From: Salinisphaera hydrothermalis
GTDB taxonomy: Bacteria > Pseudomonadota > Gammaproteobacteria > Nevskiales > Salinisphaeraceae
Length of the DNA stretch: 64,000 nt
Strand: one strand, 5' to 3'
NCBI RefSeq assembly: GCF_040361195.1
Contig: NZ_APNE01000002.1
The notes under the pieces were generated by a model. It saw only the letters and a program-made list of their open reading frames with translations. It searched no databases and was not told the origin of the DNA. The number at the start of each line of letters is the position of its first letter. The stretch's first letter is position 1. The position numbers and the translations under genes are program-made. Below, piece by piece: positions 46,835 to 56,835 of this stretch.

Positions 46835-47332
46835 GGGATTTCGCGCTGCAGCGCGACTCCCTTTCGTTTGCTTGTCCAAACGAAAGGAAGCAAAGGAAAC
46901 GACACCCTATCTACGCGTCGATGCTGCGCATCGATCCCCTACGCTGCTCGCCGAGCCGGGCGCAGCCGGAACTCGCTGACGCTCAAACAGACGGCTGCTT
47001 CATCCCGTCTCGGCTGTGCTGCTCGGCGCTCCGCAAGGGAACCCAATACAGCGCGGGCCCGCGACACGTCGGTGTACTCGCGATGCTGGGGCGATGGGTT
47101 TGTATTACGTCCCGTCTGAGGCGACGGAGACGCGCAGCGGCGGCGGGTGTCCGGCGCACTGCGCCGGGGCGGCAAGATGTTTGAGGACGGCCAAAGCCGT
47201 CCGAGTTTTTGACGCATCCCGTTGCCGCGAGCATCGCAGTGCACCGGCGTAGCCGGCGCCGATGCGGGTGCCTTTTTCTTGGTTCCTTCTTTTGGGCACG
47301 CAAAAGAAGGGACTCGCACTGCAGTGCGAAAC
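46835..47332 (+). repeat. Hairpin-ended 0.5-kb repeat element, copy 2
   Basis: About 498 bases, same orientation as copy 1. Left end: CGCGCTG CAGCGCG (46842-46855) then CCTTTCGTTTG CTTGTC CAAACGAAAGG (46860-46887). Right end: CCTTCTTTTG GGCACG CAAAAGAAGG (47285-47310) then CGCACTG CAGTGCG (47315-47328). The first interior part differs most from copy 1. From about 47090 on the two are nearly identical, including the GTATTACGTCCCGTCTGAGG block. Confidence 0.85.
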
Positions 47333-47431
47333 GAGAGTCCAACTCACCCCGTGGTTCAAACCAACACGCCGACAAAAAAAGCCGGGCAGGCTCCCCCACC
47401 CGACTCATCAGTCAAAACACCGAATAACGCT

Positions 47432-48499
47432 TCAGCGAATCGGCGGAATAATCCGCTCGGCCGCGAGCCGATCGAACAGGTCCAGGAACGACGCCCGCGT
47501 CTCACGGTGCTCGTAGAACCCGAAGTCCCGGCATTTGTTCACGTCGTTAACGCATTCCTGCGTTCGGCCGAGATCGCCGTCGGTATGCCACCACGACGCG
47601 AGCTTCGTCACGTCCGGCTCGATCAGGTCGTGGCGCTCCGCGATCTCACGCCAGGTGTCCTCGATACCGGCCATCTGCTGTTCGAGCGGCTGCGGGGTTT
47701 CCGGGCAGTCCGCGACTTCAAGCCCAAAGTATTCGCCGATCTCGGTCCACATCCGGCGCCAGCGGAAGGTATCGCCATTGACCGTGTTGAACGCCTGGTT
47801 GGCCGCACCGGGCGCGAGCGCGGCCCATTCCATCTGGCGTGCCAGCAGCAGCGCGTCGGTCATGTCGGTGAGATAGTTCCACTGCTCGGTGGACCCCGGG
47901 AACGTAAAGGCGCGCCCGGTTTCGCGGCAGATCGTGGCGTAGACCGCCAGCGTCGTGCCCATATTCATGATGTTGCCCGGCGCATAGCCGACCACCGTAT
48001 GCGGGCGGTGCACGTTCCAGGCGATGTCATAGCGCTCGGCGACATCGCGCATGATGTCTTCGAGCGTGTAATAGAAATTCGGCCCCGGTACGCGTTCGGC
48101 CGATTCGCGGAACGGTGTTTCCACCTTGCCGCTGCCATAGGCCTCGAACGAGCCCAGATACTGCTTGGTCCCCGTGACCAGCGAGACGTGCGTCAGACGT
48201 TCCGGATCCAACGCCGCGAACAGATTGTTCATCATCGCGCCGTTGGCCTTCACGTTCTCGTCTTCCGAATCGCGCTGCGTCCACGTGCAGTAGAAAACGT
48301 GTGTGATCGGCAGGCCCTTCAGCGCTTCGGCGCTGGCTTGCTCATCGAGCAGATCGGCCGATACCGGCACCACGCCCGGCGTCTTCGAGGGCCGACGCGA
48401 CAAACCGTAGACGGTCCAACCGCTGGCCACCAGATACTGGGCGAGGTTGCCGCCGGTAATGCCCGTGGCGCCGACGACGAGTGCGTTTCCCTTGCGCAT
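47432..48499 (-). CDS. PRISE-like short-chain reductase (progesterone 5-beta-reductase/iridoid synthase family)
   Basis: 355 residues. Rossmann start VVGATGITGGNLAQYLV, YCTWTQRDSEDENVKANG, and the PRISE-type active-site segment NFYYTLEDIM with the Tyr, preceded by VTGTKQYLGSF. Members reduce activated enones with NADPH; the bacterial substrate is unknown. CAGGAACT precedes ATG 48499. Divergent from a LysR regulator across 103 bases, which probably controls it. Confidence 0.87.
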   Translation of the reverse strand: MRKGNALVVGATGITGGNLAQYLVASGWTVYGLSRRPSKTPGVVPVSADLLDEQASAEALKGLPITHVFYCTWTQRDSEDENVKANGAMMNNLFAALDPERLTHVSLVTGTKQYLGSFEAYGSGKVETPFRESAERVPGPNFYYTLEDIMRDVAERYDIAWNVHRPHTVVGYAPGNIMNMGTTLAVYATICRETGRAFTFPGSTEQWNYLTDMTDALLLARQMEWAALAPGAANQAFNTVNGDTFRWRRMWTEIGEYFGLEVADCPETPQPLEQQMAGIEDTWREIAERHDLIEPDVTKLASWWHTDGDLGRTQECVNDVNKCRDFGFYEHRETRASFLDLFDRLAAERIIPPIR

Positions 48500-48602
48500 A
48501 GTTCCTGTTTCCGACGGCCATGCCGCCATGGTGGAAATGACAGGCTCTATTGTCGGGCCACCGACGCTTGCAACAAGCGCGCACATCGCAAATATTTATT
48601 GC

Positions 48603-49556
48603 ATGAAACGCAACCTCGATCTGAATGCCCTGCGCACTTTCCGGCTGGTGGTCGACAGCGGCGGCTTCACGGCCGCGGCCCATCGCAGTCATCGGGCCGT
48701 GTCGTCGGTGTCACGCCAGATCGCCGCGCTTGAACGCGGCCTCGGCCAGACGCTGTTCTATCGCCACACGCGCGCCGTCGAGTTGACCGAAGCCGGCGCC
48801 CGCTATGCCGAGGCGATCCGCCCGCTGCTGGATCAGCTCGATACGACCACCGAAACCGTCTTCGAGCAAGGCAACGAACCGTCGGGCGTACTCACCATCA
48901 ACGCGCCGGTGGCCTTTGGCGAACGACAGGTCGTGCCACTGGTCCACGGCTTTATCCGCCAATATCCGAAGCTCAAGACCGAGCTGCGCCTGACCGATCG
49001 CTTCGTCGACCCAGTACGCTCGGGCAGCGACATCACTTTTCGTGTGGGTCGGCTGGAGGATTCCAGCCTGATCGCGCGCCGGCTCGGGCCGATGCAGTAC
49101 GTGCTCGCCGCGGCCCCGGCCTATCTCGCCGGGCGCCATGAACCGACGCACCCCGAGCACCTGCTCGATCACGACTGCCTGCGCTACCAGGGCGATTACG
49201 GCCGCCAGCGCTGGTTCTGGCGCGAACGCACCGATACCGACTTCGAGCGGCTGGATATCGACGGCTCGCTCTACAGCGACGACGCCACGAGCCTGCGGGC
49301 GGCCGCACTGCTCGGTCAGGGGATCGTGCTGTTTCCGACCTGGCTGATCGATCGTGAACTGGCCAGCGGCGAACTGCGCCCGATCCTCACCGATTGGCAG
49401 TGGGAAGTCGCCCCGGAAGATCGCGCCATCCATTTGCTATACAGCGCGGCGCGACTGCGGCCGCCCAAAATTCAGGCCTTCGTCGATCACGTGCTGCAAA
49501 CCGTCGGCGATCCGCCCGTCTGGGATCGCTGGCGACCATCAGCCCAGCCTGGCTGA
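48603..49556 (+). CDS. LysR-family transcriptional regulator
   Basis: 317 residues. N-terminal winged HTH (LNALRTFRLVVDSGGFTAAA, then SSVSRQIAALERGLGQTLFYR) and a periplasmic-binding-protein-like effector domain (about 90-300). ATG 48603 is where LysR proteins start. Divergent from the PRISE-like reductase, the classic LysR target layout. The effector is probably an enone or phenolic compound (inference). Confidence 0.92.
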   Translation: MKRNLDLNALRTFRLVVDSGGFTAAAHRSHRAVSSVSRQIAALERGLGQTLFYRHTRAVELTEAGARYAEAIRPLLDQLDTTTETVFEQGNEPSGVLTINAPVAFGERQVVPLVHGFIRQYPKLKTELRLTDRFVDPVRSGSDITFRVGRLEDSSLIARRLGPMQYVLAAAPAYLAGRHEPTHPEHLLDHDCLRYQGDYGRQRWFWRERTDTDFERLDIDGSLYSDDATSLRAAALLGQGIVLFPTWLIDRELASGELRPILTDWQWEVAPEDRAIHLLYSAARLRPPKIQAFVDHVLQTVGDPPVWDRWRPSAQPG

Positions 49557-49661
49557 CCCATAGGCGCGGCGCGGCCCAGCGCCCGGTTCGTCCAAGCCCT
49601 CGTATGAAACCGCCACAGCTTCTAAGCTGGGTTCATCGCTCGTCCCGGAACAATCCGCATC

Positions 49662-51413
49662 GTGTCCCGATCCCATCAGAACCCCAAACAGTCGCCTCTT
49701 CCCGCCCGCGATTACCACGCGACGGTCGTCAATCCCGACGACGGCATCGAGATCGCGATCACCGTCATGCAGCCGGCGCTCGCCGCCGGCGAGAGCGCGC
49801 CGCTGATTCTCCACGGGCACGGTTTCGGCGGTACGCGCCTGACGGATCGCGAGCAGCCTTCGGTTTATGAATCGTTGTCCGGTGGTCCGCTGCCGTCGAG
49901 CGAAGCGGCGCGGCGCGCCGCGAATGCCGGCTATTTCGTGATCAGCTTCGACCAGCGTGGTTTCGGCGAATCCGGCGGCCATGTCCACATCATGGACCCG
50001 GATATCGAGGGCGGCGATATTTCGGCGATTCTCGACTGGGCCGAACACGAGATGGCCCACGGCGAGCGGCTGGCACGGCGCGACGGCCGACTCGTCGCCG
50101 GCGCGCTGGGGCTGTCCTATGGCGGCGGCTTCCAGATGATCGGCGCGGCGGTCGACAGCCGCTTCGTCGCCATCGTGCCCACCGCCACCTGGCACGATCT
50201 GCGCTACAGCCTGGCGCCGGATAATGTGGTCAAGACCGCCTGGGGCAGCGGTCTGGTCGCCCTCGGCCTGCCCACATCGGGCATGGATCTCGATCCGATC
50301 ATGTACCACGCTCTGCTCCAGGGGCTGGCTTCGCCTTTGACCGGTCGCGGCGTATCGAATCGTGTCGCCCAGCGGCTCTACGACCACAGCCCGGCCTCAT
50401 TTTTCGATGCTGACGCCGCGCATGAGGCCGAGCACGTTGACCCACGCCCCGAGCGCGAGCCGCCGCAGGTCGACGCCCTGATTCTGCAGGGCGTGGGCGA
50501 TACGCTGTTCAATCTCAACGAAGGGCTGGCGAGCGCCAATGCCCTGCGAGCTGCAGGCAACGACGTGTCTCTCGTTGTAATGCGCCACGGCCACAGCCTG
50601 CCGTTTCTTGAAGACATCGACCGCATCGCCTACCAGACCGATGCCCATCTGGCCTGGGGCGATCAGCGCGTCGAGACTGCGGCCTTCGAACTGGCCTGGC
50701 TGGACTGGAAGCTCAAGGGCGAACCGCCGGCGACCGCTTTCCCCCACACATGGGTGATCCTCGACGACGACACCCAGCTCGCCATGGAAGAACTGCCCGT
50801 CGCCCGCGAGCGCACGCTCGCCTTCGAAGGACGGGCGGCGACGGGCGGGCTCGACCTGCTCAAGGGCGTGCTCCGCGAGGACACGCTCGGCGGGCTCTGG
50901 CATCTGGTCGCCGCGACCACGAGCAAAGCCACCGATCTGGTCAAGCGCTGGCTGGACGGCGACAACGACCGCGACGAGCACGACACGGCCCTGCTCGCCC
51001 GGCTCGTCAACGCCCTACCGGCTGATCGCGTCGACGAACTGGCCAGCGGCGGCGTGTTTCTGCCGCTCAAAACCATCACCGGTGACGACCACGCCCTGAT
51101 CGGCATCCCGACCGTGGAAATCGACATCACCGGCGGCGGCCCGTCGCCGGTGGCGTTCGTCGGCATCGGCATCCAGCGACCTGGGGTATCGACCACCCTG
51201 CTCGTCAACAAGCAGGTGCGACCGATTCGGGGCGCCGGCCAACGCACGATCGAGCTCAACGGCATCGCCACGCGCATTTACGACGGCGATACGGTCGGGC
51301 TGCTGGTCTACGGTTATCACCCGCAATATCTCGCCAGTTTCTCTGCCATCCCGGGCCATATCGATGTGGCCGGCCAGCTTGGCCTGCCGTGGGTGGACCT
51401 GAGCGCCTGTTAA
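49662..51413 (+). CDS. Alpha/beta hydrolase, S15/CocE-like
   Basis: 583 residues from a GTG. Oxyanion region ILHGHGFGG (49-57), DQRGFGESGG (97-106), and nucleophile elbow GLSYGG with Ser152. An aspartate and VVMRHGHSLPF supply the likely acid/base. A C-terminal beta-rich domain (about 360-583) resembles the jellyroll of X-Pro dipeptidyl peptidase/CocE proteins. No signal peptide. Substrate unknown. Its start lies 105 bases after the LysR stop. Confidence 0.82.
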   Translation: MSRSHQNPKQSPLPARDYHATVVNPDDGIEIAITVMQPALAAGESAPLILHGHGFGGTRLTDREQPSVYESLSGGPLPSSEAARRAANAGYFVISFDQRGFGESGGHVHIMDPDIEGGDISAILDWAEHEMAHGERLARRDGRLVAGALGLSYGGGFQMIGAAVDSRFVAIVPTATWHDLRYSLAPDNVVKTAWGSGLVALGLPTSGMDLDPIMYHALLQGLASPLTGRGVSNRVAQRLYDHSPASFFDADAAHEAEHVDPRPEREPPQVDALILQGVGDTLFNLNEGLASANALRAAGNDVSLVVMRHGHSLPFLEDIDRIAYQTDAHLAWGDQRVETAAFELAWLDWKLKGEPPATAFPHTWVILDDDTQLAMEELPVARERTLAFEGRAATGGLDLLKGVLREDTLGGLWHLVAATTSKATDLVKRWLDGDNDRDEHDTALLARLVNALPADRVDELASGGVFLPLKTITGDDHALIGIPTVEIDITGGGPSPVAFVGIGIQRPGVSTTLLVNKQVRPIRGAGQRTIELNGIATRIYDGDTVGLLVYGYHPQYLASFSAIPGHIDVAGQLGLPWVDLSAC

Positions 51414-51451
51414 GCTGAACGCCTGTTCTTGTTTTGACAACGGAATGCGCC

Positions 51452-52234
51452 ATGGCGGCTCTTTCGGTATTCGGCATCGCGCTGCTCACCGCAGTTGTAT
51501 TGCTCACCATTGTCTGGGCGATCCAGCTGTTCACCCGCAATGCAGGCCTCGTGGATGTGGTCTGGTCGGCCTCCATCGGGATCATCGCGCTGGAATATGC
51601 GCTCGCGGGCTCGGCGCCGGTCGCAGGCCGCCTGCTGATGGCGGTACTGGCGATCGCCTGGTCGTTCCGTCTGGCCAGTTATCTCGCGGTACGCATGAAG
51701 GGCCAGCCCGAGGACTCACGTTATACCGCGGCCCGCGACGCCTGGGGCGACAAGGCCGATCTGTACATGTTCGGCTTCTTCAGCCTGCAGGCGGTCATTG
51801 CCGCCGTGCTGTCGATCCCGCTGCTGGTGATCGCCTATATGGACAACGCCCCGTCGTTCGTGACGGCCGCGCTGGCGGTTATCGTGTGGTTTATCTCGGT
51901 GGTTGGCGAAGGCACCGCCGATGCGCAGCTCAAGGCGTTCAAGGACAAGCCCGAAAACAAGGGCAAGGTCTGTCGCGAGGGTCTGTGGTATTACTCGCGC
52001 CACCCCAACTATTTCTTCGAATCGCTGCATTGGGTGACGTATGTCGTGCTGGCGATCGGCGCCGGCTGGTGGTGGTTGGCCACGTGGATCGGGCCCGTCC
52101 TGATGGCGACGCTATTGCTCAAGATCTCCGGCATCCCGACCGTCGAGGGCAAGGATGCATCCAAAAAACGCGAAGGCCACGATGAATACGTACGCACCAC
52201 GAACGCGTTCATCCCCTGGCCGCCGAAGAAATAG
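51452..52234 (+). CDS. DUF1295 membrane protein (steroid 5-alpha-reductase-like)
   Basis: 260 residues with about six membrane segments. The C-terminal GLWYYSRHPNYFFE is the ICMT/5-alpha-reductase-like signature that binds SAM or NADPH. Such proteins often sit beside cyclopropane-fatty-acid synthase genes, as here, and probably help modify membrane lipids. ATG 51452 is chosen over an upstream in-frame codon at 51434. Confidence 0.88.
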   Translation: MAALSVFGIALLTAVVLLTIVWAIQLFTRNAGLVDVVWSASIGIIALEYALAGSAPVAGRLLMAVLAIAWSFRLASYLAVRMKGQPEDSRYTAARDAWGDKADLYMFGFFSLQAVIAAVLSIPLLVIAYMDNAPSFVTAALAVIVWFISVVGEGTADAQLKAFKDKPENKGKVCREGLWYYSRHPNYFFESLHWVTYVVLAIGAGWWWLATWIGPVLMATLLLKISGIPTVEGKDASKKREGHDEYVRTTNAFIPWPPKK

Positions 52235-52275
52235 CCATCGTCCACCCATACGCATCGCGATAAGGAGCCGAGCGA

Positions 52276-53337
52276 TTGGATAGTCTGCCCATCGAAGCCT
52301 GTGAACGCGGGCTCGTCCCGGATTTCATCGCCCGTGCCGGCATGCGCCGGCTGATCGGCCAGCGCCTGGCCACGCCGGAAGCCAAAAACGCCGACAAGCG
52401 CAACGAGGCCATGCGGGCGTTTCTCGAGCGCGCGAACTCGGGCCCGATCGCGCAGCACACCGCCGACGCCAACGCCCAGCACTATGAATTGCCGCCGGCG
52501 TTCTTCGAGCAGGTGCTCGGCGCGCATCTGAAATACAGCGGCTGCCTGTTCGAATCCGGCATCGACGATCTGGATACCGCCGAACACGCCATGCTGGCGC
52601 TCACCGCGGACCGGGCGCGTATTCGCGACGGCCAGCGGATTCTCGATCTCGGCTGCGGCTGGGGCTCTTTCTCGCTCTGGGCCGCGCGGCGTTTTCCGCA
52701 TGCGCAGATTCGTGCGGTGTCCAACTCGACCACGCAGCGCGAATGGATCGAAGCACGCGCCGCCGAACGCGAGCTCGACAATCTCACCGTCGAAACCTGC
52801 GACATCAATCGCTTCGACCCGGGCGAAAAACAGTTCGACCGGATCGTATCGATCGAGATGTTCGAGCACATGCGCAACTATCGCGAGTTGTTCGCGCGCT
52901 GTGCCCGCTGGCTGGACGATCACGGCCGTCTGTTCGTGCACGTGTTCGCGCACAAACATCTGGCCTATCGCTTCACCAACGATTCGGCCAACGACTGGAT
53001 GGCGCGGTATTTCTTCACCGGCGGCGTCATGCCCAGCCAGAGCCTGTTCGCGCATTTCCAGCGCGATTTGCTGCTACGCGACAGCTGGTGGGTTTCCGGC
53101 ACGCATTACCGCGACACCGCCAATGCCTGGCTCGCCCGCATGGACGACAAGCGCGATGCGGTGATGGCCGTGATGCGCGAAACCTACGGCGAAGCTGACG
53201 CCGAGCGCTGGTTCAACCGTTGGCGCATGTTCTTCATGGCGGTCGCCGAGCTGTTCGGTTATGGCGGCGGCAACGAATGGGGGGTCGGTCATTATCTGTT
53301 CACGCCGCGTCGGGCGCTGGACGATGTGCGTACCTGA
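52276..53337 (+). CDS. Cyclopropane-fatty-acid synthase-like SAM methyltransferase
   Basis: 353 residues from TTG 52276, preceded by AAGGAG (52262-52267). QHYELPPAFFEQVLGAHLKYS is the lipid-facing region. SAM motif I ILDLGCGWGS lies at 122-131, followed by SIEMFEHMRNY. It lacks the N-terminal extension of E. coli Cfa. Related to fatty-acid and coclaurine methyltransferases, so the exact product is uncertain. Together with the DUF1295 gene it forms a lipid-modification pair. Confidence 0.85.
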   Translation: MDSLPIEACERGLVPDFIARAGMRRLIGQRLATPEAKNADKRNEAMRAFLERANSGPIAQHTADANAQHYELPPAFFEQVLGAHLKYSGCLFESGIDDLDTAEHAMLALTADRARIRDGQRILDLGCGWGSFSLWAARRFPHAQIRAVSNSTTQREWIEARAAERELDNLTVETCDINRFDPGEKQFDRIVSIEMFEHMRNYRELFARCARWLDDHGRLFVHVFAHKHLAYRFTNDSANDWMARYFFTGGVMPSQSLFAHFQRDLLLRDSWWVSGTHYRDTANAWLARMDDKRDAVMAVMRETYGEADAERWFNRWRMFFMAVAELFGYGGGNEWGVGHYLFTPRRALDDVRT

Positions 53338-53373
53338 GGTATGACACCCCGATAAATAAACGAGGAAAACGCC

Positions 53374-54201
53374 ATGCGCCGACCGCAGTGCCTTAAGATT
53401 TCACCCGCCGTCGTGGTCGGCGCACTGGCCTGGCTCCTCACCGCCCCGGCGTTTGCGCAACCCGATGCACCCCAAGTCAACGACAACGGGCTCACCTGCT
53501 TCAACGGCTATGGCTACACGCTCAAGGGCGGCGACTATCGCTATACCGAACACCACGAGGTCAAACGCGTCCACGGGCACATCACCACCTGGAACGTGAC
53601 CTATATCGGCACACACGGCCAGGTACTGGCGAGAAAACATATGGATTTCTCGGCCAATCCAACCGTGCCGGTCTACCGCATGACCATGCCGAACTCCGGC
53701 TATGAGGAAGGCATTCGGCACGACGACGGTCGATGGACGATGTTCAAACGCGAATCGGCCAACGCCAGGGTTCAGACCAAATCGTTCACCATCGATGACC
53801 CGATGGCCGCCGATTCCGGCTTCAACCCGCTGGTACAGCAACACTTCGACGAGCTCAATAGCGGCCAGACGGTCGCTTTCAAGTTCGTGGCGGCCGGGCG
53901 CCAGTCCGTCATCGACCTCAAGGCCTACAAAACCGGAGACACCACTTTCGAAAGCAAGCCGGCAGTGAACTTCAAGGCCGAGCTGGACATGTTTCTAATC
54001 AGCCACTTCGTGCCCTCGCTCAAGCTCACCTACGACCCGAAGACCGAACGCCTGCTGGAATACCGTGGCATCGGCAACATGCATAACGATCAGGGCAAGG
54101 TGTATCCGGTACGGGTGAGCTACTACAGCCACATGCCGGCCGTAGCCAAGGCACACGATGCGCCCGCCGCGGCGTGCGGCTCGGTGGCGGATCGGTCCTG
54201 A
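53374..54201 (+). CDS. Secreted conserved hypothetical protein
   Basis: 275 residues. Clear signal peptide with AFAQ cleavage near residue 28, then a soluble, beta-rich periplasmic protein with no motif that I recognise. Segments such as FNGYGYTLKGGDYRYTEHHEV and YRGIGNMHNDQGKVYPVRVSYY look like a lipocalin-type or DUF domain. It follows the methyltransferase by 36 bases, so it may share the lipid-modification operon. Ends at a shared terminator. Confidence 0.65.
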   Translation: MRRPQCLKISPAVVVGALAWLLTAPAFAQPDAPQVNDNGLTCFNGYGYTLKGGDYRYTEHHEVKRVHGHITTWNVTYIGTHGQVLARKHMDFSANPTVPVYRMTMPNSGYEEGIRHDDGRWTMFKRESANARVQTKSFTIDDPMAADSGFNPLVQQHFDELNSGQTVAFKFVAAGRQSVIDLKAYKTGDTTFESKPAVNFKAELDMFLISHFVPSLKLTYDPKTERLLEYRGIGNMHNDQGKVYPVRVSYYSHMPAVAKAHDAPAAACGSVADRS

Positions 54202-54220
54202 TGCCCGAGCGGCCGGGCAC

Positions 54221-54254
54221 AAAAAAGCCGCCCGACGTCGATCGGGCGGCTTTT
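54221..54254. terminator. Bidirectional terminator
   Basis: AAAAGCCGCCCGA (54223-54235), loop CGTCGA, TCGGGCGGCTTTT (54242-54254). The A-run and T-run make it work on both strands, between the convergent secreted-protein and aminotransferase genes. Confidence 0.9.
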
Positions 54255-54273
54255 GACCGAATCGGGGTCTCGA

Positions 54274-55518
54274 TCAACCGTAGCGGGCGAACTCCGGCTG
54301 GCGTTCCAGCCAGGGCTGCATGCGAGCGAACGCCTCCTCGATCTTGTCCATCGAGGTCGAGTAAGAGATGCGCAGCAGATTCGAGGAGCCTTCGCCGAAG
54401 GCATCGCCCGGAATCACGCAGACGCCGGTTTCTTCCAGCATACGCATGGCCAGCTTGCCGGCATCCACGCCGGCCGGCAGCGACGGCGCAATATAGAACG
54501 CGCCCTGCGGCCAGTAGCCGGTCAGCCCCGGGGTGTCGCCCACCAGATCGACCACGCGATCGCGACGCCGCGCGTATTCGGTGACCATCTCGGTGATGCA
54601 CGACTGATCGCCGTAAAGCGCGGCGACCCCCGCCCACTGCGCCGGCGTGCTCGCCACCGTGGTGGTGAACATGTGATAGCGGCGCAGCGTGCGGATGGTG
54701 TTCTGGTCGGCCACGATCCAGCCCACGCGCAGGCCCGGCATGGCATAGGTCTTCGAGAAACTCGAGACCACAGCCACGCCGTCGAGATCGGTCGCGCAGG
54801 ACAGCACGCTCGGGTAGTCGATATCGTCGAGGATCAGATTGTCGTAGACCTCGTCCGACAGGATCTCCACGCCACGATAGGCTGCTTCCTGGCACAGCCA
54901 TTCGATGGTTTCGCGCGGATAGACCGTGCCCGTCGGGTTCGACGGCGAATTGAGGATAATCGCGTGCGTGTTCGGCCCGATCATGTCGATGATCCGCTCG
55001 GGATCGATCTGATGGCCTTCGCTCGCCTTGGTGGGCACCGTGCGCACCTGGCCGCCATTCATGCGGATCAGCGGCGCGTACAGCAGGAACGTCGGGTCGG
55101 CGATGATGAACTCACGCCCCGGCGCCGCCATGGCGGTAATCATCAGGTAGATGCCTTCCGTCGCACCGGTGGTGATGAGGAAGTTGTCCTCGTCCAGCGT
55201 GCTGCGGTACTTGGCGTTGTAATACTCCTTCAACGCCGTGAGCAGCTCCGGCAGCCCCGCATCCATCGTGTAGCCGGTCTGGCCGTTCTGCAGCGCGTGG
55301 ATATGCGCATCGATAATGTGTTTCGGCGTCGGAAAATCCGGCTGGCCGATCGACAGATGCACCACGTCGTCCAGCTCGGCGGCCCGATTGACCATGCGGC
55401 GAATGCCCGAAACCGGGATCGCGTGCATGGCTGGATTCCAGACCATCCGATCGCGGACATAACGCTTGTCGGGTTCCGGCGGCAGGACCTGCTCGCTGGA
55501 TTCCAGATTCACGGCCAT
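54274..55518 (-). CDS. Class I/II pyridoxal-phosphate aminotransferase
   Basis: 414 residues. LSIGQPDFPTPKHI, SNPTGT (193-198), SDEVYDNL (221-228) and the PLP lysine Lys256 in SSFSKTYAMPGLRVGW, with the substrate-carboxylate Arg in LLRISYST. It belongs to the AspC/AlaT-like subfamily. ATG 55518 has AGAGG upstream and removes a non-conserved lead. Divergent from the hydroxyacid dehydrogenase. Confidence 0.92.
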   Translation of the reverse strand: MAVNLESSEQVLPPEPDKRYVRDRMVWNPAMHAIPVSGIRRMVNRAAELDDVVHLSIGQPDFPTPKHIIDAHIHALQNGQTGYTMDAGLPELLTALKEYYNAKYRSTLDEDNFLITTGATEGIYLMITAMAAPGREFIIADPTFLLYAPLIRMNGGQVRTVPTKASEGHQIDPERIIDMIGPNTHAIILNSPSNPTGTVYPRETIEWLCQEAAYRGVEILSDEVYDNLILDDIDYPSVLSCATDLDGVAVVSSFSKTYAMPGLRVGWIVADQNTIRTLRRYHMFTTTVASTPAQWAGVAALYGDQSCITEMVTEYARRRDRVVDLVGDTPGLTGYWPQGAFYIAPSLPAGVDAGKLAMRMLEETGVCVIPGDAFGEGSSNLLRISYSTSMDKIEEAFARMQPWLERQPEFARYG

Positions 55519-55705
55519 GACAACCTCTTGGTGGCGACGACTAGGGAGATTCCCGGGGGATATCGATTCGAGCGTAGGCACCCCCACAGCCCCGGTCAAG
55601 CGGTGTTTTCGCCGCGCACGGCAAACCGTGTTGACGCCTAGTCTGGGGGCTGGGTAACGTGGCTCGACTATTCACCGAATCCGCGTCATTCGCGGCGATG
55701 ACAAC

Positions 55706-56722
55706 ATGGCAGATAACGGGGCCGAATCGAGCCGCGGCGCGCACGATGCCGCGGCCCTGCGCATCACGGTACTCAGCGATGCGCCCGACGGCCCGCCCGG
55801 GATCGATCGCCTGCGCGAACACGCCGAGGTAGTGCTCGCCCACGACGAGGCCAGCCTGCGCCGCGCCCTGCCCGGCAGCCGCATTCTGGTGGTTACGGAT
55901 TTTCGCACCGACGCGCTCGAGGCGGCCTGGGAGGCCGCCGACAGCCTGGAGTGGATTCACGCCACCAGCGCCGGCGTCGACCAGCTCATGTTCGATGCGC
56001 TGATCGAGTCCGATATTCCGGTCACCAACGCCCAGGGCATTTTCGACCGCAATATCGCCGAATACGTGCTCGCGCAGATTCTGATGTTCGCCAAGGACAG
56101 CGCAAACAACCTGCGCTACCAGCAACAGCACCGCTGGCAACACCGCGATACCGAAACCATCGAGAACAAGCGTGTGCTCGTGGTCGGTGCCGGCTCCATC
56201 GGCCACAGCATCGGCCGTCTGTGCCGGGCCGCCGGCATGCAGGTGTCGGGCGTGGCACGCCGGGCCAAGGCGCCCAATGACGTGTTCGACGCCATTCATG
56301 CCCAGGACGACCTCGACAGCCTGCTGCCCGAGGCCGACTACGTGGTCGTCGCCGCGCCGCTGACCGAATCCACAGAAGGCTTGTTCGATGCCCCGCGCTT
56401 TGCCGCCATGGCGAAACACGCGCGCTTTATCAACATCGGCCGCGGCGCGATCGTCGTCACCGAAGACCTCGTGGCCGCTCTGGCCGTCGACGAAATCGCC
56501 GGCGCCGCGCTCGACGTGTTCGAGACCGAACCCCTGCCCGCCGACCACCCGCTGTGGGATTTCGACAACGTGCTCATTTCGGCGCATATGGCCGGCGATT
56601 TCATCGGTTGGCGCGAAGCCCTGATGGAGCAGTTCCTCGATAATCTGGCGCGCTGGCGGGCCGGCGAGTCGCTATTTAATGAGGTCAGCAAGCGCCACGG
56701 TTACGCGCCCGGCAACGGCTGA
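55706..56722 (+). CDS. D-2-hydroxyacid dehydrogenase
   Basis: 338 residues. NAD(P)-binding VVGAGSIGHSIG near 159-170, then FINIGRGAIVVTEDLVAAL with the substrate Arg, DVFETEPLP with the Glu, and SAHMAG with the catalytic His. Overall like GhrA-type glyoxylate/hydroxypyruvate reductases. Substrate unassigned. A 113-base gap leads to the semialdehyde dehydrogenase. Confidence 0.9.
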   Translation: MADNGAESSRGAHDAAALRITVLSDAPDGPPGIDRLREHAEVVLAHDEASLRRALPGSRILVVTDFRTDALEAAWEAADSLEWIHATSAGVDQLMFDALIESDIPVTNAQGIFDRNIAEYVLAQILMFAKDSANNLRYQQQHRWQHRDTETIENKRVLVVGAGSIGHSIGRLCRAAGMQVSGVARRAKAPNDVFDAIHAQDDLDSLLPEADYVVVAAPLTESTEGLFDAPRFAAMAKHARFINIGRGAIVVTEDLVAALAVDEIAGAALDVFETEPLPADHPLWDFDNVLISAHMAGDFIGWREALMEQFLDNLARWRAGESLFNEVSKRHGYAPGNG

Positions 56723-56835
56723 TACACGCGATTCGCCGATCGCGATTGAAAACGGGCCGTGCGTCCCCGATCATCCACGCACGAATGCACACCGGTGGCC
56801 TGATCGTCGACCCCGGATCAAACAAAGGACCGCAT

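Larger units (their letters stand above)
46101..47431. other. Non-coding region with two tandem repeat elements
   Basis: 1.3 kb without a credible gene. It holds two direct copies of a 0.5-kb structured repeat (46235-46748 and 46835-47332), an 86-base spacer, and a 12-base direct repeat ATTAAGACTGGG at 46147-46158 and 46225-46236. Both repeats are followed by AGAGTCCAACTCA and then GTGGTTCAA. The many ORFs read from the repeats lie on both strands in overlapping frames. Confidence 0.8.

Noticed and set aside
46175..47427. Many short ORFs on both strands in the 46.1-47.4 kb region
   Set aside because: They are readings of the 0.5-kb repeats in several overlapping frames, broken differently in each copy, with no protein-like motif.
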